From the NCBI GenBank assembly GCA_029961685.1, contig JARWKL010000004.1, forward strand, positions 17,172,348-17,236,347: a stretch of 64,000 nt of DNA, written 5' to 3'. Under the pieces are notes generated by a model, which was not told the origin of the DNA, searched no databases, and worked only from the letters and a program-made list of their open reading frames with translations. The translations under genes were made by a program, and so were the position numbers. This document shows, piece after piece, positions 13,745 through 26,498 of this stretch (the first letter of the stretch is position 1; each line of letters begins with the position of its first letter). This DNA is from Aristolochia californica. Lineage: Eukaryota > Streptophyta > Magnoliopsida > Piperales > Aristolochiaceae.

Positions 13745-16700
13745 ATGTGTTGACTCCTAATCCACAAGTCATTTCTTACAAAAATATAGCTCGTTACTCA
13801 TGATCAATCACTTTATAGTGATCTATGATTTTTAGATTAAATGGGCAAAAAATGGATTGTTCGGGTAAATTTCCCACTGCACGTTCACTTTAAAATTTAA
13901 TGAGCATTTCTTGTTCTCCTTAAAGTCTTGTATCCTTGGGTCATTTGCATTTTCAATATCTTTTGTGCATTCATATCCATATTTAAAAATTGTTTGAATC
14001 AATCAAAAATCTATTTCGGATAAAATTCCAACCTATTAGGGGTTGTAATAATGGAATTTCTCAAACATGGTTAACAAACCTTTGGTGTTAATTTGTGGTG
14101 TGTGGATAAATATTTTTACTTAAATTTATTGTTGTTTCAAATTTTTTGCATATGTAACCGCTAAAATTTTCATTTTGTTGCGATCTAATTTTCTTAATGT
14201 TTTTTGTTTCCAAGAGAAAAAAGGGAGAGTGAGATTTTAAAACAAAACTTGACATCTAAAATAGAAAAAGGACAAATGCGGAGAGAGATAATTCCAAAAA
14301 GTCTTCGTACTTATTAGGGATTGTAAAACTCTTTTAGTTTATAAATATTAGGTTTTGCAAACATAAAAAAAAGGAGGGAACGGGGGATTTTACTGAGTGT
14401 TGACTACTAATCTGCAAGATATTTCTTACAAAAATAAAGGTCATTACTTATGATCAATCAGTTCACAATGATCTATGATTGTTAGATCAACTTTTTTGTA
14501 AATGGGCAAAAAATGGCTTGTTTAGATCAGGTAAATATCCAAGCGCATGTTCACTAGAGAATTTAATGAGCACTTGTTGTTCTCCTTAATCGTCTTGAAT
14601 CTTTGGATCATTTGCATCTTCAACATGTTTTGTGCATGCATATCCTTATTTAAAACATGTTAGGATCAATTAGAAATCACTTTCTTACAAAATTCCAACT
14701 TATTAGGGATTGTACTAGTGGAATTTCCCAAACATGGATAACAAATCTTTGGTGTTCGTTTGTGTAGTGTGGATAATTTTTCTATATTTACGATTATTAT
14801 TTTTAAAATTTTTTTGCATACATAAACTCTAAAATTTCCTTTTTGTTATGATCTACTTCCCTTATCTTTTTCGTTTACGAGAGAAAAAAGGGAGAGCGAA
14901 AAACTCAAGTTTGGATTTTAAAAAAAATTGTCATCTAAAATGGAAATTCACAAATGCAAAGAGAGATAGTTCCAAAAAGTTTCTGTAAATTTTAGGGATT
15001 GTAAAAATCTTTTAGTTTTTATATATTAGGTTTTGCAAACATCAGAAAAAGGGGGGAGCAGGGGATTTCTCTGAGTGTTGACTCTTATTCCACAAGTCAA
15101 TTCTATAAAAAATGTAGCTCGTTACTGATGATCAATTACTTTACAGTGATCTATGATTGATAGATTAACTTTTTGTAAAAGGGAAAATATGGCTTGTTTG
15201 GTTCAGGTAAATCCCACCGCACATTCACTTGAAAATTTAATGCGCATTTGTTGTTCTTCTTAAAAGTCTTGGATCCTTGGGTCATTTGCATCTTCAACAT
15301 TTTTCGTGCATGCATAACCATATTTTAAACATGTTAGGATCAATTAGAAATATCTTTCTAATAAAAATCCAAGCTATTGGGGGTTGTAATTCTGGAATTT
15401 CCCAAACATTGATAACAAAACTTTGGTGTTTGTTTGTGGTGTGTGGATAAATTTTATATACTTATATTTATTATTGTTTCAAATTTTATGCATACATAAA
15501 CTCTAAAATTTTTATTTTGTTGTGATCCATTTTCCTTATCTTTTTTTGTTTATGAGAGAAAAAAGGGGAGTGAAAAACTCAAGTTTTGATTTTAAAACAA
15601 AACTTGACATCTAAAATGGAAATGCACAAATGCAAAGAGAAATAAATCTAAAAAGTCCATGAAATTTTTAAGGATTGTAAAACTCTTTTAGTTTTTATAT
15701 ATTACGTTTCGCAAACATCAAAAAAATGGGGGAGCAAGGGATTTAACTGAGTGTTGACTCCTAATCCCAAAGGCATTTCTTACAAAAATATAGCTTGTTA
15801 CTCATGATCAATCACTTTACAGTGATCTATGTTTGTTAGATTAATGTTTAGTAAATGGACAAAAAATGGCTTGTTTGGATCGGGTAAATATCCCACCGCA
15901 CGTTCACTCGAGAATTTAATGAGCATTTGTAGTTCTCCATAAAAGTTTTAGATCCTTGGGTCATTTTCATTTTCAACATGTATCGTGTATCCATATCCAC
16001 ATTTAAAACATGTTTGGATCAATCAAAAATCTATTTCTTATAAAATTCCAAGCTATTAGTGGTTGTACTATTGGAATTTCCCAAACATGGATACCAAAAC
16101 TTTGGAGTTCGTTTGTGGTGTGTTGATAAATATTTTTACTTCAATTTATTATTATTTCAAATTTTTTGCATATGTAACCACTAAAATTTTCATTTTATTG
16201 TGATCTATTCACCGTATCTTTTTTTTATTACAAGAGAAAAAAGGAAGAGTGAAAAACTTAAGTTTGGATTTTAAAAGAAAAATTGAAATCTAAAATGGAA
16301 ATGGACAAATGCCGAGAGAGATAATTCCAAAATGTCTCTGTACTTTTTAGGTATTGTAAAACTCTTTTAGTTTTTAAATATTAGGTTTTGCAAATATCAG
16401 AAAATGGGGGGACCAGGGGATTTAACTGAGTGTTGACTTCTAATCCACAAGTCATTTCTTACAAAACTATTGGTCGTTACTTATGATCAATCACATGACA
16501 GTGATCTATGAATGTTAGATCAACATTTTTTTAAATGGGCTAAAAATGGTTTGTATGGATCAGGTATCCAAGCGCACGTTCACTTGAGAATTTAATGAAC
16601 ATTTTTTGTCTCCTTAAAAGACTTGAATCTATGGTCATTTGCATCTTCAACATGTTTTGTTCATGCATATCCATATTTAAAACATGTTAGTATCAATTAG

Positions 16701-18412
16701 AAATCTTTTTCTTATAAAATTCCAAGCTATAAGGGGTTGTACTAGTGGAATTTCCCAAACATGGATAACAAAACTTTGGTGTTCGTTTGTGGTGCTTGGA
16801 TAAATTTTCTATACTTACATTTATTATTATTTCAAATTTTATGCATACATAAACTCTAAAATTTTATTATGTTGCGATCCATTTTCCTTATCTTTTTTTT
16901 TTTACGAGAGAAAAAGGGAGAGTGAAAAACTCAAGTTTGGATTTTAAAACAAAACTTGACATCTAAAATGGAAATGCACAAATGAAAAGAGAGATAAATC
17001 CAAAAAGTCTCTGTAATTCTTAGGGATTGTAAAACTCTTTTAGTTTTTATATATTAGGTTTTGCAAACATCGAAAAAAGGGGGGAGCAGGGGATTTAACT
17101 AAGTGTTGACTCCTAATCCAAAAGTCATTTCCTAAAAAAATATTGCTCGTTACTCAAGATCAATCACTTTGCAGTGATCTATGATTGTTAAATTAACGTT
17201 TTGTAAATTGGCAAAAAATGGCATGTTTGGATCGAGTAAATATCCCACTGCATGTTCACTTGAGAATTTAATGAGCATCTGTAGTTCTCCATAAAAGTTT
17301 TGAATCCTTGGGTCATTTGTATTTTCAACATGTTTTGTGCATGCATATCCATATTTAAAACATGTTTGGATCAATCAGAAATTTATTTCTTATAAAATTC
17401 CAAGCTATTAGGGGTTTTACTAGTGGAATTTCCAAAACATAGATAACAAAACTTTGGTGTTCATTTGTGGTGTGTGGATAAATATTTTTACTTCAATTTT
17501 TATTTTTTCAAATTTTTTGCATACGTAACCACTAAAATTTTTATTTTGTTGTGATCTATTTGCCTTATCTTTTTTTTTTATGAGAGAAAAACGGAAGAGA
17601 GAAAAACTATAGAGTGAAAAACTTAAGTTTGGATTTTTTTTAAAAAAAATTGACATCTAAAATGGAATTGGAAAAATGTGGAGAGAGAGAATTCCAAAAA
17701 GTCTTTGTACTTTTTAGGGATTGTAAAACTCTTTTAGTTTTTAAATATTAAGTTTTTCAAACATAAAAAAAAGGGGGGAGCGGGGGATTTAACTGAGTGT
17801 TGACTCCTAATCACCAAGTTATTTCTAACAAAAAATATAGGTTGTTACTTATGATCAATCTCTTTACAGTGATGTATGATTGTTAGATCAACTTTTTTGT
17901 AAATGGGGAAAAAATGGCGTGTTTGGATCAGGTAAATATCCAAGCGCACGTTCACTTGAGAATTTAATGAGCATTTGTTGTTCTCCTTAAAAGTCTTGAA
18001 TCTTTGGGTCATTTGCATCTTCAACATGTTTTGTACATGCATATCCAGATTAAAAACATGTTATGATCAATTAGAAATCTCTTTCATATAAAATTCCAAG
18101 CTATTAGGGTTGTTCTAGTAAAATTTCCCAAACATGGATAACAAAACTTTGGTGTTTGTTTGTGCTATGTGGATTAATTTTCTTTACTTATATTTATTAT
18201 TTTTTAAAATGTTTTGTATATATTAACCCTAAAATTTCTATTTTGTTGAGATCTATTTGCCCTATCTTTTTTTTTTTACGAGAGAAGAAAGGGAGAGTGA
18301 AAAACTCAAGTTTGGATTTAAAAAATAAACCTGACATCTAAAATGAAAATGTACAAATGCAAAGAGATAGTTCAAAAAAGTCTCTGTAATTTTTAGGGAT
18401 TGTAAAACTCTT
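13745..18412 (+). repeat. Satellite section with alternating monomer types A and B
   Basis: Units at 13745, 15744 and 17100 are one type: CAATCAAAAATCTATTTC or CAATCAGAAATTTATTTC, ATATGTAACC or ATACGTAACC, and in two of them TTCTCCATAAAAGTTTT. Units at 14393, 16426 and 17793 are another: TTACTTATGATCAATC and TATCCAAGCGCA. The unit at 15070 is a third type. The pattern A-B-C-A-B-A-B differs from the six-monomer order further left, so homogenisation was local. Confidence 0.6.
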
Positions 18413-21400
18413 TATCCATAAGTTATTTCTATAAAAAAATATAGCTTGTTACTCATGATCAATCACTTTACAGTGATTTATGATGGTTATATCAACTTAT
18501 TGTAAATGGGAAAAAATGGATTGTTTGGATTGAGTAAATACCCTACCGTACGTTCGCTTTAGAATTTAATGAGCATTTGTTGCTCTCCTTAAAAGTTTGG
18601 GATCCTTGGGTCATTTGCATTTTTAACTTGTTTCATGCATGCATATCCATATTTAAGACATGTAAAGATCAATTAGAAATCTCTTTCTTATAAAATTCCT
18701 TGCAATTAGGGGTTTTACTAGTGGAATTTCCCAAACATGGATAACAAAACGTTGTTGTTCGTTTGTGGTGTGTGGATAAATATTGCATACATAAATGCTA
18801 AAATTTTCATTTTGTTGTGAATTATTTGCCTTATCTTTTTTATTTTACAATAGAAAAAAGCGAGAGTGAAAAATTCAAGTTTGGATTTTAAAACAAATCT
18901 TGACATCTAAAAACAAATGCAAAGAGAGATAGTTCCAAAAAATCTTCATTATCTTTAGGGATTGTAAAACTCTTTTAGTATCTATATATTAGGTTTTCCA
19001 AACATCGGACAAAGGGGGGTGCAAGGGATTTAACTGAGTGTTGACTCCTTATCCACAAGTCATTTCTTAAAAAGATATAGCTTGTTACTTATGCTCAATC
19101 ACTAGACAGTGATCTATGATTGTTAGATCAACTTTTTTGTAAATGGGCAAAAAATGGCATGTATGGATTGGGTAAATATCCAAGAGCACGTTCACTTGAG
19201 AATTTAATGAGCATTTGTTCTTCGGCTTAAAAGTCTTGGATCTTTAGGCCATTTGCATCTTCAACATCTTTTGTGCAATCATATCCATATTTAAAACATG
19301 TTAGAATCAATTAGAAATCTCTTTCTTATAATATTCCTAAATATTAGGAGTCGTACTAGTGGAATTTTCCTAATATGGATAACAAAACTTTGATGTTTGT
19401 ATGCCGTGCATGGATAAATTTTCTTTATTATGTTTATTATTTTTAAATTTTTTTGCATACATAAAGTCTAAAATTTTAATTTAGTTGTGATCTATTTGCC
19501 TTATCTTTTTTTTGTTTACAAGAGAAAAAAGGGAGAGCAAAAAACTCAAGTTTGGATTTCAAAAGAAAAAATTGACATCTAATGCAGAAATGCAAAAATT
19601 AAAAAGAGAGATAGTTCCAAAAATTCTTTGTATTTTTTAGGGATGGCAAAACTCTTTGAGTTTTAATATATTAGGGTTTGCAAACATTGGAAAAAAGGGG
19701 AGCGGGGGATTTCACTGAGTTTTGACTCTTAATCCACAAGTCATTTCTAACAAAAATATAGCTCGTCACTCATGATCAATCACTTTACATTGATTTATGA
19801 TACTTAGATACTCTTTTTGTAAATGGAAAAAAATGGATTGTTTGGATCGAGTAAATATCCCACTACACACTCGCTTGAGAATTTAATGAGCATTTGTTGT
19901 TCTCCTTAAAATTTTTGGATCCTTGGGTCATTTGCATCTTCAACATGTTTCGTGTATGCATATCCAAATTTAAAACATGTTAGGATCAATTCAAAATCTC
20001 TTTCTAATAAAATTCTAAGCTATTAGGGGTTGTACTAGTTGAATTTCCTAAACATGGATAACAAAACTTCGGTGTTCATTTGTGGTGTGTTGATAAATTT
20101 TTTATACTTACATTTATTATTGTTTCAATTTTTTTGCATACATGAACTCAAAAATTTTCATTTTGTCGCGATTTATTTGCCTTAACATTTTTTTTTTTAC
20201 GAGAGAAAAAAAGGGAGAGTGAAAAACTCAAGTTTGGATTTTAAAACAAAACTCGACAACTAAAATTGAAATGCACAAATGAAGAGAGAGGTAATTCTAA
20301 AAAGTCTCTGTAACTTTTAGGGATTGTAAAACTCTTTTTGTTTCTAAATATTAGGTTTTGCAAACATCAAAAAAAGGGTGGAACGGTGGGTTTAACTGAC
20401 AGTTGACTTCTAAAAAATATAGCTTGTTACTCATGATCAATCACTTTAAAGTGATCTATGATTGTAAGATCAACTTTTTTTTAAATGGGCAAAAAATGGC
20501 TTGTTTGGATCGCGTAAATATCCAAGCGCACACTCACTTGAGAATTTAATGAGCATTTTTTGTTCTCCTTAAAAGTCTTGGATCTTTGGATCATTTGCAT
20601 CTTCAACATGTTTTGTGCATGCATATCCATATTTAAAACATGTTAGGATCAATTAGAAATATCTTACTTATTAAATTCCAAACTATTAGGAGTTGTACTA
20701 GTGCAGTTTCCATAGCATGGATTAAAAAACTTTGGTGTTCGTTTGTGGTGTGTAGATAAATTTTCTTTAATAAAATTTATAATTGTTTTAATTTTTTTGC
20801 AAGCATAAAATTTAAAATTTTCATTTTGTTGCGATCTATTTGCTTTTTCTTTTTTTATTTATGAGAGAAAAAAGGGAGTGTGAAATAGTCAAGTTTGGAT
20901 TTTAAAACAAAACTTGACATCTAAAATGGAAATGCACAAATGCAAAGAGAGATAATTCCAAAAGGTCTCTATAATTTTTAGGGATTTTAAAACTTTTTTA
21001 TTTTTTATATATTAGGTTTTTCAAATATCGAAAAAAGAAGGGAGCGGGGAATTTAACTGAGTGTTGGCTCCTAATCCTCAAGTCATTTCTTACAAAAATA
21101 TAGTTTGTTACTGATGATCAATCGCTTTACTATGATCTATGATTGTTAGATCAACGATTTGTAAATGGGCAAAATATGGCTTGTTTGGAACAAGTAAATA
21201 TCCCACCACACGTTCTCTTGAGAATTTAATGAGCATTTGTTGTTCTCCTTAAAAGTCTTGGATCCTTGGATCATTTGCATCTTCAACATATTTTGTGCAT
21301 GCATATCCATATTTAAAACATGTTAGTATCAAATAGAAATCTCTTTCTTATAAAATTCCAACCTATTAGGGGTTGTACAAGTGGATTTTCCCAAAGATAG

Positions 21401-22423
21401 ATAACAAAAATTTGGTGTTCATTTTTTGTGTGTGGAGAAAAGTTCTTTACTTATATTTATTATTTTAAAAAGTTTTGCATACATAAGGGGTAAAATTTTC
21501 ATTTTGTTCCGATCTATTTGCCTTATTTTTTTTGTTTACGAGAGAAAAAAGGGAGAGTGAAAAGTCAAGTTTGCATTTTTAAAAAAAACATGACATCTAA
21601 ATGGAAATGTGAAAATGTAGAGAGAGATAATTTCAAAAAGTCTCTTTAATTTTTAGGCATTGTAAAAATCTTTTAGTTTTTTTATATTAGGTTTTGCAAA
21701 CATCGGAAAAAGGGGGGTGCTGGGGATTTCACTAATTGTTGACACTTAATCCACAAGTCATTCTAACAATAATATAGTTCGTTACTCATGGTCAATCACT
21801 TTATAGTGATTTATGATCGTTAGATCAACTTTTTGTAAATGGGCAAAAAGTGGATTGTTTGGATTGAGTAAATACCCCATCAGACATTCCCTTTAGAATT
21901 GAATTAGCATTTGTTGTTCTCTTTAAGAGTCTTGGATCGTTGGGTCATTTGCATCTTTAACATGTTTTGTCAATGCATATCCATATTTAAAACATGTAAG
22001 GATCAATTAATAATCTCTTTCTTAAAAAATTCCAAGCTATTAGGGGTTGTACTAGTGGAATTTCCGAAGCATAGATAACAAAACTTTGATGTTCGTTTGT
22101 GGTGTGAGGATAAATTTTCTTTACTTACATTTATTATGTTTTAATTTTTTTTGCATACATAAACTCTTAAAATTTCATTCTGTTACGATCTATTTGCCTT
22201 ATCTTTTTTTTTTTGTATACGAGAGAAAAAAGGGAGAGTGAAAAACTCAAGTTTGGATTTTGAAACAAAACTTGACATCTAAAATGGAAATGCACAAATG
22301 CAGATAGAGATAATTCTAAAAAGTCTCTTTAATTTTTAGGGATTGTAAAACTCTTTTAGTTTTTAAATATTAGGTTTTTCAAACATCAGAAAAAGGGGGA
22401 GTTGGGGGTTTAAGTAAGTGTTG
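18413..22423 (+). repeat. Distal satellite units, starting with a fused monomer
   Basis: Near 18,413 GTAAAACTCTTT runs straight into ATCCATAAGTTATTTCT, so ~100 bp that normally span the G-rich tract and TGAGTGTTGACTC are missing. The following units (19030, 19711, 20393, 21055, 21732) resemble types 5, 6, 1, 2 and 3 of the six-monomer repeat but more loosely. The array ends at 22,423 in TTTAAGTAAGTGTTG, part of the next unit's start. Confidence 0.6.
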
Positions 22424-22878
22424 TGTTGTGGTCTCTGACCATGGATCGTGTGATTCGGCGGAGGGAGAGGTCGTTTAGAGGATCAGAGGCAAAACCTGGG
22501 CAACTTATGATGGCTAAATTGTGATGGAAAATGGAATGGAAGGGAATGAACTGATCTGGCTCGTCAATGGGAGACCTGTACCCTTGGGTTTGTCTAGGAG
22601 AACGCTGATTATGGGTGGGTTCATCGATGGAGAATGAAGCCGATCCTGAATTAGGGTAAACTCTGCTTTCCTTTCCTTTCCCTCCATGAGCCCCTTAAAG
22701 GCTAATCATGCCAAGGCATCTGAATGAGAGTTTTAAAATAATGCCATTGTTGGCTTAGATCTTACCACGTAATTAAATAAATTAAACTTATATATCCTAA
22801 TGTACTTGAATGTCCTAATGATTTACCACTCACCCATGTCGCCTCTGCATGACTCGTTCCGCTATCAAGTCCACAACA
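22424..22878 (-). repeat. gypsy-1 3' LTR (~455 bp)
   Basis: On the minus strand the LTR starts TGTTGTGGACTTGATAGC after a G-rich polypurine tract and ends ...GACCACAACA against satellite. The terminal TG...CA is present. Near its end the minus strand reads RRITRSMVRDHN, the start of a gag frame, as in gypsy-2 (RRVTRSMARED). The outer boundary at 22,423/22,424 could shift by up to 5 bp because TGTTGTG is repeated there. Confidence 0.75.
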
Positions 22879-22893
22879 TCACTCCCCCCTTGG
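22879..22893 (-). promoter_or_regulatory. gypsy-1 polypurine tract
   Basis: On the minus strand AAGGGGGGAGTGA lies directly before the LTR start TGTTGTGG. This is the expected plus-strand primer position. Confidence 0.7.
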
Positions 22894-23585
22894 AAAATGA
22901 GCTTGTCCTCAAGCTCGAACGTAGGGACTCCTATTGAAATACGTCGAGATCTTCCCAAGTGGCATTTGTGATGTCTCTGTGTGACCACTAAATGAGTACT
23001 TCCCTCCTATTCTGATTCTGGCGAGCATTCAAAATTTTGGTGGGCATGAAAGAAACTTTTCTGTCCTCAATCAATGGTAAAGAGGGAGTAAAAGGTGGAT
23101 CTGGTCCTTTGAATGGCTTTGAGAAGAGAGACATGAAAAACATTGTGAAGCTTGGACTCTAGAGGAAGTTGTAGCTTATATGCTACCTGCCCCATGCGCT
23201 GGATAATGTTGAATGGCCAAAAATATTTTGGAGAAAGCTTGTGCCGACTGTCGGCCAGGGAGTTTTGACGGTAAGGTTGTAGATGGAACCATACTATATC
23301 ACCTGGATTGTACTGCACATCCCTGTGGCCCTGATTGTAATAGCCCTTCATGCTGGCTTGAGCTTTCCGAAGCCGTTGTAGCATAGATTCTAGCAATTGA
23401 TCTTGATCAATAAGGGCTTGGTCAACGGACTCCACTTGGGTTGAACCATGAGCATAAGAAAGCAATTGAGGGGAAGCAATCGAGGGGGATCCCGGCCATA
23501 TAATATCTGGAATGGGGTCTCCTGTAAGGTTGTGTGGAAGGATGTATTGTAGCAGTACTCCGCCCACGGAATGCATTCCACCCAC
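22882..23585 (-). pseudogene. gypsy-1 integrase C-terminus and chromodomain
   Basis: The frame at 23,067-23,585 contains the integrase C-terminal features of chromoviruses: a YNQGHRDVQYNPGDIVW stretch, then LSPKYFWPFNIIQRMGQVAY, then LHNVFHVSLLK. After a frameshift near 23,070 the chromodomain follows, recognisable from REVLI-stop-WSHRDITNATWEDLD, with in-frame stops after REVLI and after DVFQ. A family chromodomain would bind modified histone tails and steer integration, but this copy cannot be made intact. It ends in SKGG, translated from the polypurine tract. Confidence 0.85.
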
Positions 23586-24191
23586 CGTTAGGGTGGTCTC
23601 CCACTAGACACCTTAACTACATTTCAATGGTGCGGTTCACCACTTCGGTCTGGCCATCCAATTGAGGGTTATAAGCAGAGGAATAATTGAGTTTGGTGCC
23701 ACAACGCCTGAAAAGGTCTCTCCAGAATTGGCTTGTAAAGACGACATCCCGATCACTTACAATTGATTCTGGAATACCGTGGATGCCACTATATAAGGGT
23801 GCTCCAATGGAATGAAGTGACCATATTTTGAAAATCTGTCCATGACCACAAAAAGAATAGATTTCGCCGAAGCCTTAGGGAGGCCCTCATTAAAATCCAT
23901 AGAGATATCCGACAAAACCTGGGTGGGAAGAGCGAGTTGTTGCAGCACACCCGCATGGCTTAAATGATCTGCCTTGTTCCTTTGACACAACTGACAAGCC
24001 GCCACATATGTTGCAATTGAGGATTTCATCCCTTCCCAATAAAAATCCCCATGAATCCAATGTAATATTTTCTGAGGGCCTTCATGAGAACTGTCATGAT
24101 AAGAGAGGATAACACCACTGGCACCAATGGAGAAGAGTGAGATAAATAAATGTGCTAGTGATATAAAATAAGGTTGTCCTGAAATGACCAT
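23586..24191 (-). pseudogene. gypsy-1 integrase zinc finger and catalytic core
   Basis: The frame at 23,757-24,191 shows the integrase HHCC finger (YHDSSHEG ... CQLCQRNK, both His and both Cys kept). The start of the core follows, with DISMDFNEGLP carrying the first catalytic Asp and then [13 protein letters not shown]. The rest of the core (second Asp and Glu region) lies at 23,586-23,756 in broken frames. Because the finger is intact here, gypsy-1 is better preserved than gypsy-2 at this site. Confidence 0.85.
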
Positions 24192-24900
24192 TTTTTTGGC
24201 AGTGTCCCTACTGCAATTTGGTGAGACAACTCCTGCAGTTCTGGTGTGTGCCGGTTTTCCTCCTTTATGGACTCCAAAAGGAGGGGTGTTGGATGACTAA
24301 TTGCACACAGCTGCACTGGTTCTTTAGACCTGCGAGAGAGTGCATCCGCAGCTTTGTTCAATGTTCCCGCTTTATGTTCTACCAAAAAATCAAACCCCAT
24401 TAATTTGCTAATCCAGTGCTATTGGGGAGAAGTTGATATACGCTGATCCAACAAAAATTTTAAACTGTAGTGGTCAGTGCGGATGATAAAATATCTGCCC
24501 CACAAGTATGGTCTCCAATGGCGGACCACCTTAGCTAAGCCAATGAGTTCTCATTCATAGGCTGGTAATTTGTGATGGTGGAGTGCGAGTTGATGGCTGA
24601 AATAGGCAATTGGGTGCGGAGATTGTTGAAGCACCGCCCCAATACCTCCTCCTAATGCATCACATTCGCCACAAGTACAGCCTCAAAATCTGGTAACTGT
24701 AATATAGGTGCGGAGGCTAATGCGTGCTTGAGTGTCTGGAATGATTGGTCGGTGTCTTCATTCCACTGAAAGGCATTGCGTTGGAAAAATTTGGATAATG
24801 GAGCTGGCAGCATAATTAGGAGTGAACTTTCTATAGTATCCCGCTAAGCCCAAAAATCCTCTTAATTTTGTAATGTTTCTCGGTGGAGGCCAATGTGTGA
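24155..24900 (-). pseudogene. gypsy-1 RNase H
   Basis: At 24,155-24,400 the frame begins MGFDFLVEHKAGTLNKAADALSRR, the end of the gypsy RNase H/connection region (ADALSR motif). Upstream on minus, 24,402-24,900 reads in pieces as FIIRTDHYSLKFLLDQRI and similar RNase H text, with stops and frameshifts. It would degrade the RNA strand of the cDNA hybrid. The region has no uninterrupted frame. Confidence 0.8.
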
Positions 24901-24903
24901 TAG

Positions 24904-25560
24904 CTACAATTTTTTTCGGGTCCACTGTTCCAGATAGGCCACCTGTGTTCTACCAAAGGAGCACTTGGACCGTTTTAAGTAAAGATGATGTGCTCGAATA
25001 AGTTGGAAAACTAGACATAAGTCATCTAAATGTTGATGCCATGACTTGCTGAAGATTAAAATATCATCAAAGAATACTAAAATAAACTTTTTGAGATAGG
25101 CACTAAATACCTCATTCATTAGGGCCTAGAAAGTGGAAGGAGCATTGGACAGACCGAAGGGCACGACGATCAATTCAAAGTGGCCATGGTGAGTACGGAA
25201 TGTTGTCTTCTCAATATCCGGAGGAAAAATTTTGACTTGATGATACCCCGAGTGCAAGTCCAACTTAGTGAAAAATTTAGGCCCATGTAATTCATCTAAT
25301 AACTCATCCACTACTAGGATAGGGAACTTGTCTCTGATGGTCTTGGCATTTAATTCTTGATAGTCCACACAAAAACTCCAACTATTGTCATGTTTCTTCA
25401 CCAATAAGAGTAGAGAGGAGAAAGGAGATTTACTCAATCGGATGAGGCCTTGTTCGAGCATGACTTTGAATTGACGTTCTATTTCAACCTTTTAGAGGTG
25501 TGGGTACCTATATGGTTGTACAACTACCATTTCAGACCCGGCCTTCAAACAAATCTGGTG
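24904..25560 (-). pseudogene. gypsy-1 reverse transcriptase
   Basis: The first half (25,126-25,461) has [17 protein letters not shown], the [12 protein letters not shown] motif with a catalytic Asp, and [12 protein letters not shown]. The second half (24,904-25,119) has VFFDDILIFSKSW, the FxDD active site, intact. An in-frame stop (TAG, at ~25,123) separates NAPSTF from MNEVF. The upstream strand to ~25,560 encodes the usual RT lead-in (RPYRYPH-like, HCDHQI). Domain order and residues are clear, but the frame is broken. Confidence 0.9.
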
Positions 25561-25615
25561 GTCACAATGTCTCAATGGAGGTAGAGCCTGCAGTTCCTGA
25601 AAGAGGTTGGTAAAC

Positions 25616-25861
25616 TCATCCAACAAATTTTCTAACGTGGTAGTTGAATTTTGCAGTTTCTAAGAGTCCATGTAAATGTGTTGTAACCTCTACCTTACGA
25701 CCCTGTAAGGTAGTTGTGTGACCATCAAATTCAAAGGTCATGTTCGATGCTGCAAAATCCCACAAGATTGGCCCCAACGTTTGAAGCCATTTGATGCCCA
25801 AAACCATATCAAATCCCACTAGTGGAATGATAATTTTTTTTGCAAAAAATTGGTTACCATC
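25616..25861 (-). pseudogene. gypsy-1 protease end, truncated by copia A1
   Basis: Minus-strand frame with GFDMVLGIKWLQTLGPILWDF, the conserved flap-to-end section of gypsy aspartic proteases. The catalytic DSG motif would lie upstream but is lost: beyond 25,861 the frame runs on into the A1 LTR, which is unrelated. Confidence 0.85.
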
Positions 25862-26498
25862 TGTTACAATGTGGGACTCACCATGGTGCTTGAGCTGGTG
25901 GGACCCACCTTGATGCTCGAGCTGGTGGGACCCACCATGAGGACGTGGGACACCAAGAAGAGTCCTCACCCAAGCAAGCACGAGTTAAGGAATCAAGAAG
26001 CACAAGCATAATTGAGTTAGAAGACTTGAACATGAAGTGGGACCCACAAATATCTCACGAGCTGTCAACCTTATCAAGATGAACTGAAGGATCATGAGGG
26101 ACCCAAAAGGATAAGGCTATGAGCTGGCCTTCTTCCCTATACTCAAGTGAAGAAAGCAAGAGTTCTAGTTCAACTCATATTATGCTTCTAGTAGTTTGGT
26201 TTAAATAGACTTATCTTAGAGAGTTAGAGTTGGAATGTAATTAGGATTGAAATGATAATTGTATAAGGACTCTACCTCCTCCTCTACTATAAATAGAGGT
26301 TTTTTAATTCTGAATTAATCAAGTTACACATCTCATTCTCGAGTTACTCTCTCTCTTTCTCTCCTTTTGCTTGGCGCAACCTCTCTTTGCTCATTTGTTT
26401 TTTCTTCTCTCTACCCGAGAGCTCTTCTTCCCTTTTCTCTTTTTTTATTTCTTCTTTCTCTTGCTCAGATTTATGAAAGATGGATCCTACATCCAACA
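25862..26498 (+). repeat. A1 5' LTR (637 bp)
   Basis: Begins TGTTACAATGTGGGACTCAC and ends ACATCCAACA just before the primer site. A likely promoter is TATAAATAGAGG at ~26,289, followed by a CT-rich stretch (26,345-26,465). It is 27 bp longer than its 3' partner because a segment ending GCTGGTGGGACCCACC is duplicated in tandem near 25,894-25,936. Confidence 0.9.
25898..26047 (+). promoter_or_regulatory. Three perfect GTGGGACCCAC palindromes in the A1 LTR (TCP-type sites)
   Basis: Exact copies lie at 25,898-25,908, 25,925-25,935 and 26,037-26,047, with a one-base variant (GTGGGACTCAC) at 25,871-25,881. GTGGGNCCCAC is the known palindromic site of plant TCP transcription factors. All lie upstream of the TATA-like box at ~26,289, where an LTR enhancer belongs. 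Binding itself is inferred. Confidence 0.6.

Larger units (their letters stand above)
1..22423 (+). repeat. Satellite array, ~675-bp monomer, head-to-tail (left block)
   Basis: About 33 tandem copies of an AT-rich monomer fill this stretch. The landmark TGAGTGTTGACTC recurs near 670, 1349, 2009, 2670, 3350, 4027, 4410, 5090, 5760, 6437, 7106, 7785, 8448, 9138, 9815, 10465, 11146, 11826, 12505, 13064, 13745, 14393, 15070, 15744, 16426, 17100, 17793, 19030, 19711, 20393, 21055, 21732 and 22411, so the usual spacing is 650-690 bp. Each unit also carries GGGATTGTAAAACTCTTTTAG, a run of G (GGGGGGAGC) and CATGCATATCCATATTTAAA. Short ORFs inside are not conserved between units, so I see no gene. The array stops inside a monomer where gypsy-1 begins at 22,424. 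Confidence 0.95.
22424..25861 (-). mobile_element. gypsy-1: Ty3/gypsy chromovirus, 3' portion only
   Basis: Reading on the minus strand from the right, the order is protease, reverse transcriptase, RNase H, integrase, chromodomain, polypurine tract and 3' LTR, which is the gypsy order. The gag end and 5' LTR are missing: the element is cut at 25,861 where the A1 copia LTR begins, and no gypsy sequence resumes beyond A1. All domains carry frameshifts or stops, so it is dead. It is related to gypsy-2: both share LTR ends of the TGTTGTGGACTTGATAGC / TGTGATGGACTCAATAGC kind and a gag start inside the LTR. The chromodomain and the glycine-rich tail of its relative suggest a Reina-like chromovirus, but I hold the clade loosely. 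Confidence 0.92.

Noticed and set aside
1..22400. Many 60-170-codon frames within the satellite on both strands
   Set aside because: They are not kept between monomers, are AT-driven (Lys/Asn/Phe/Ile-rich) and have no domain; the same stretches are broken in neighbouring units.
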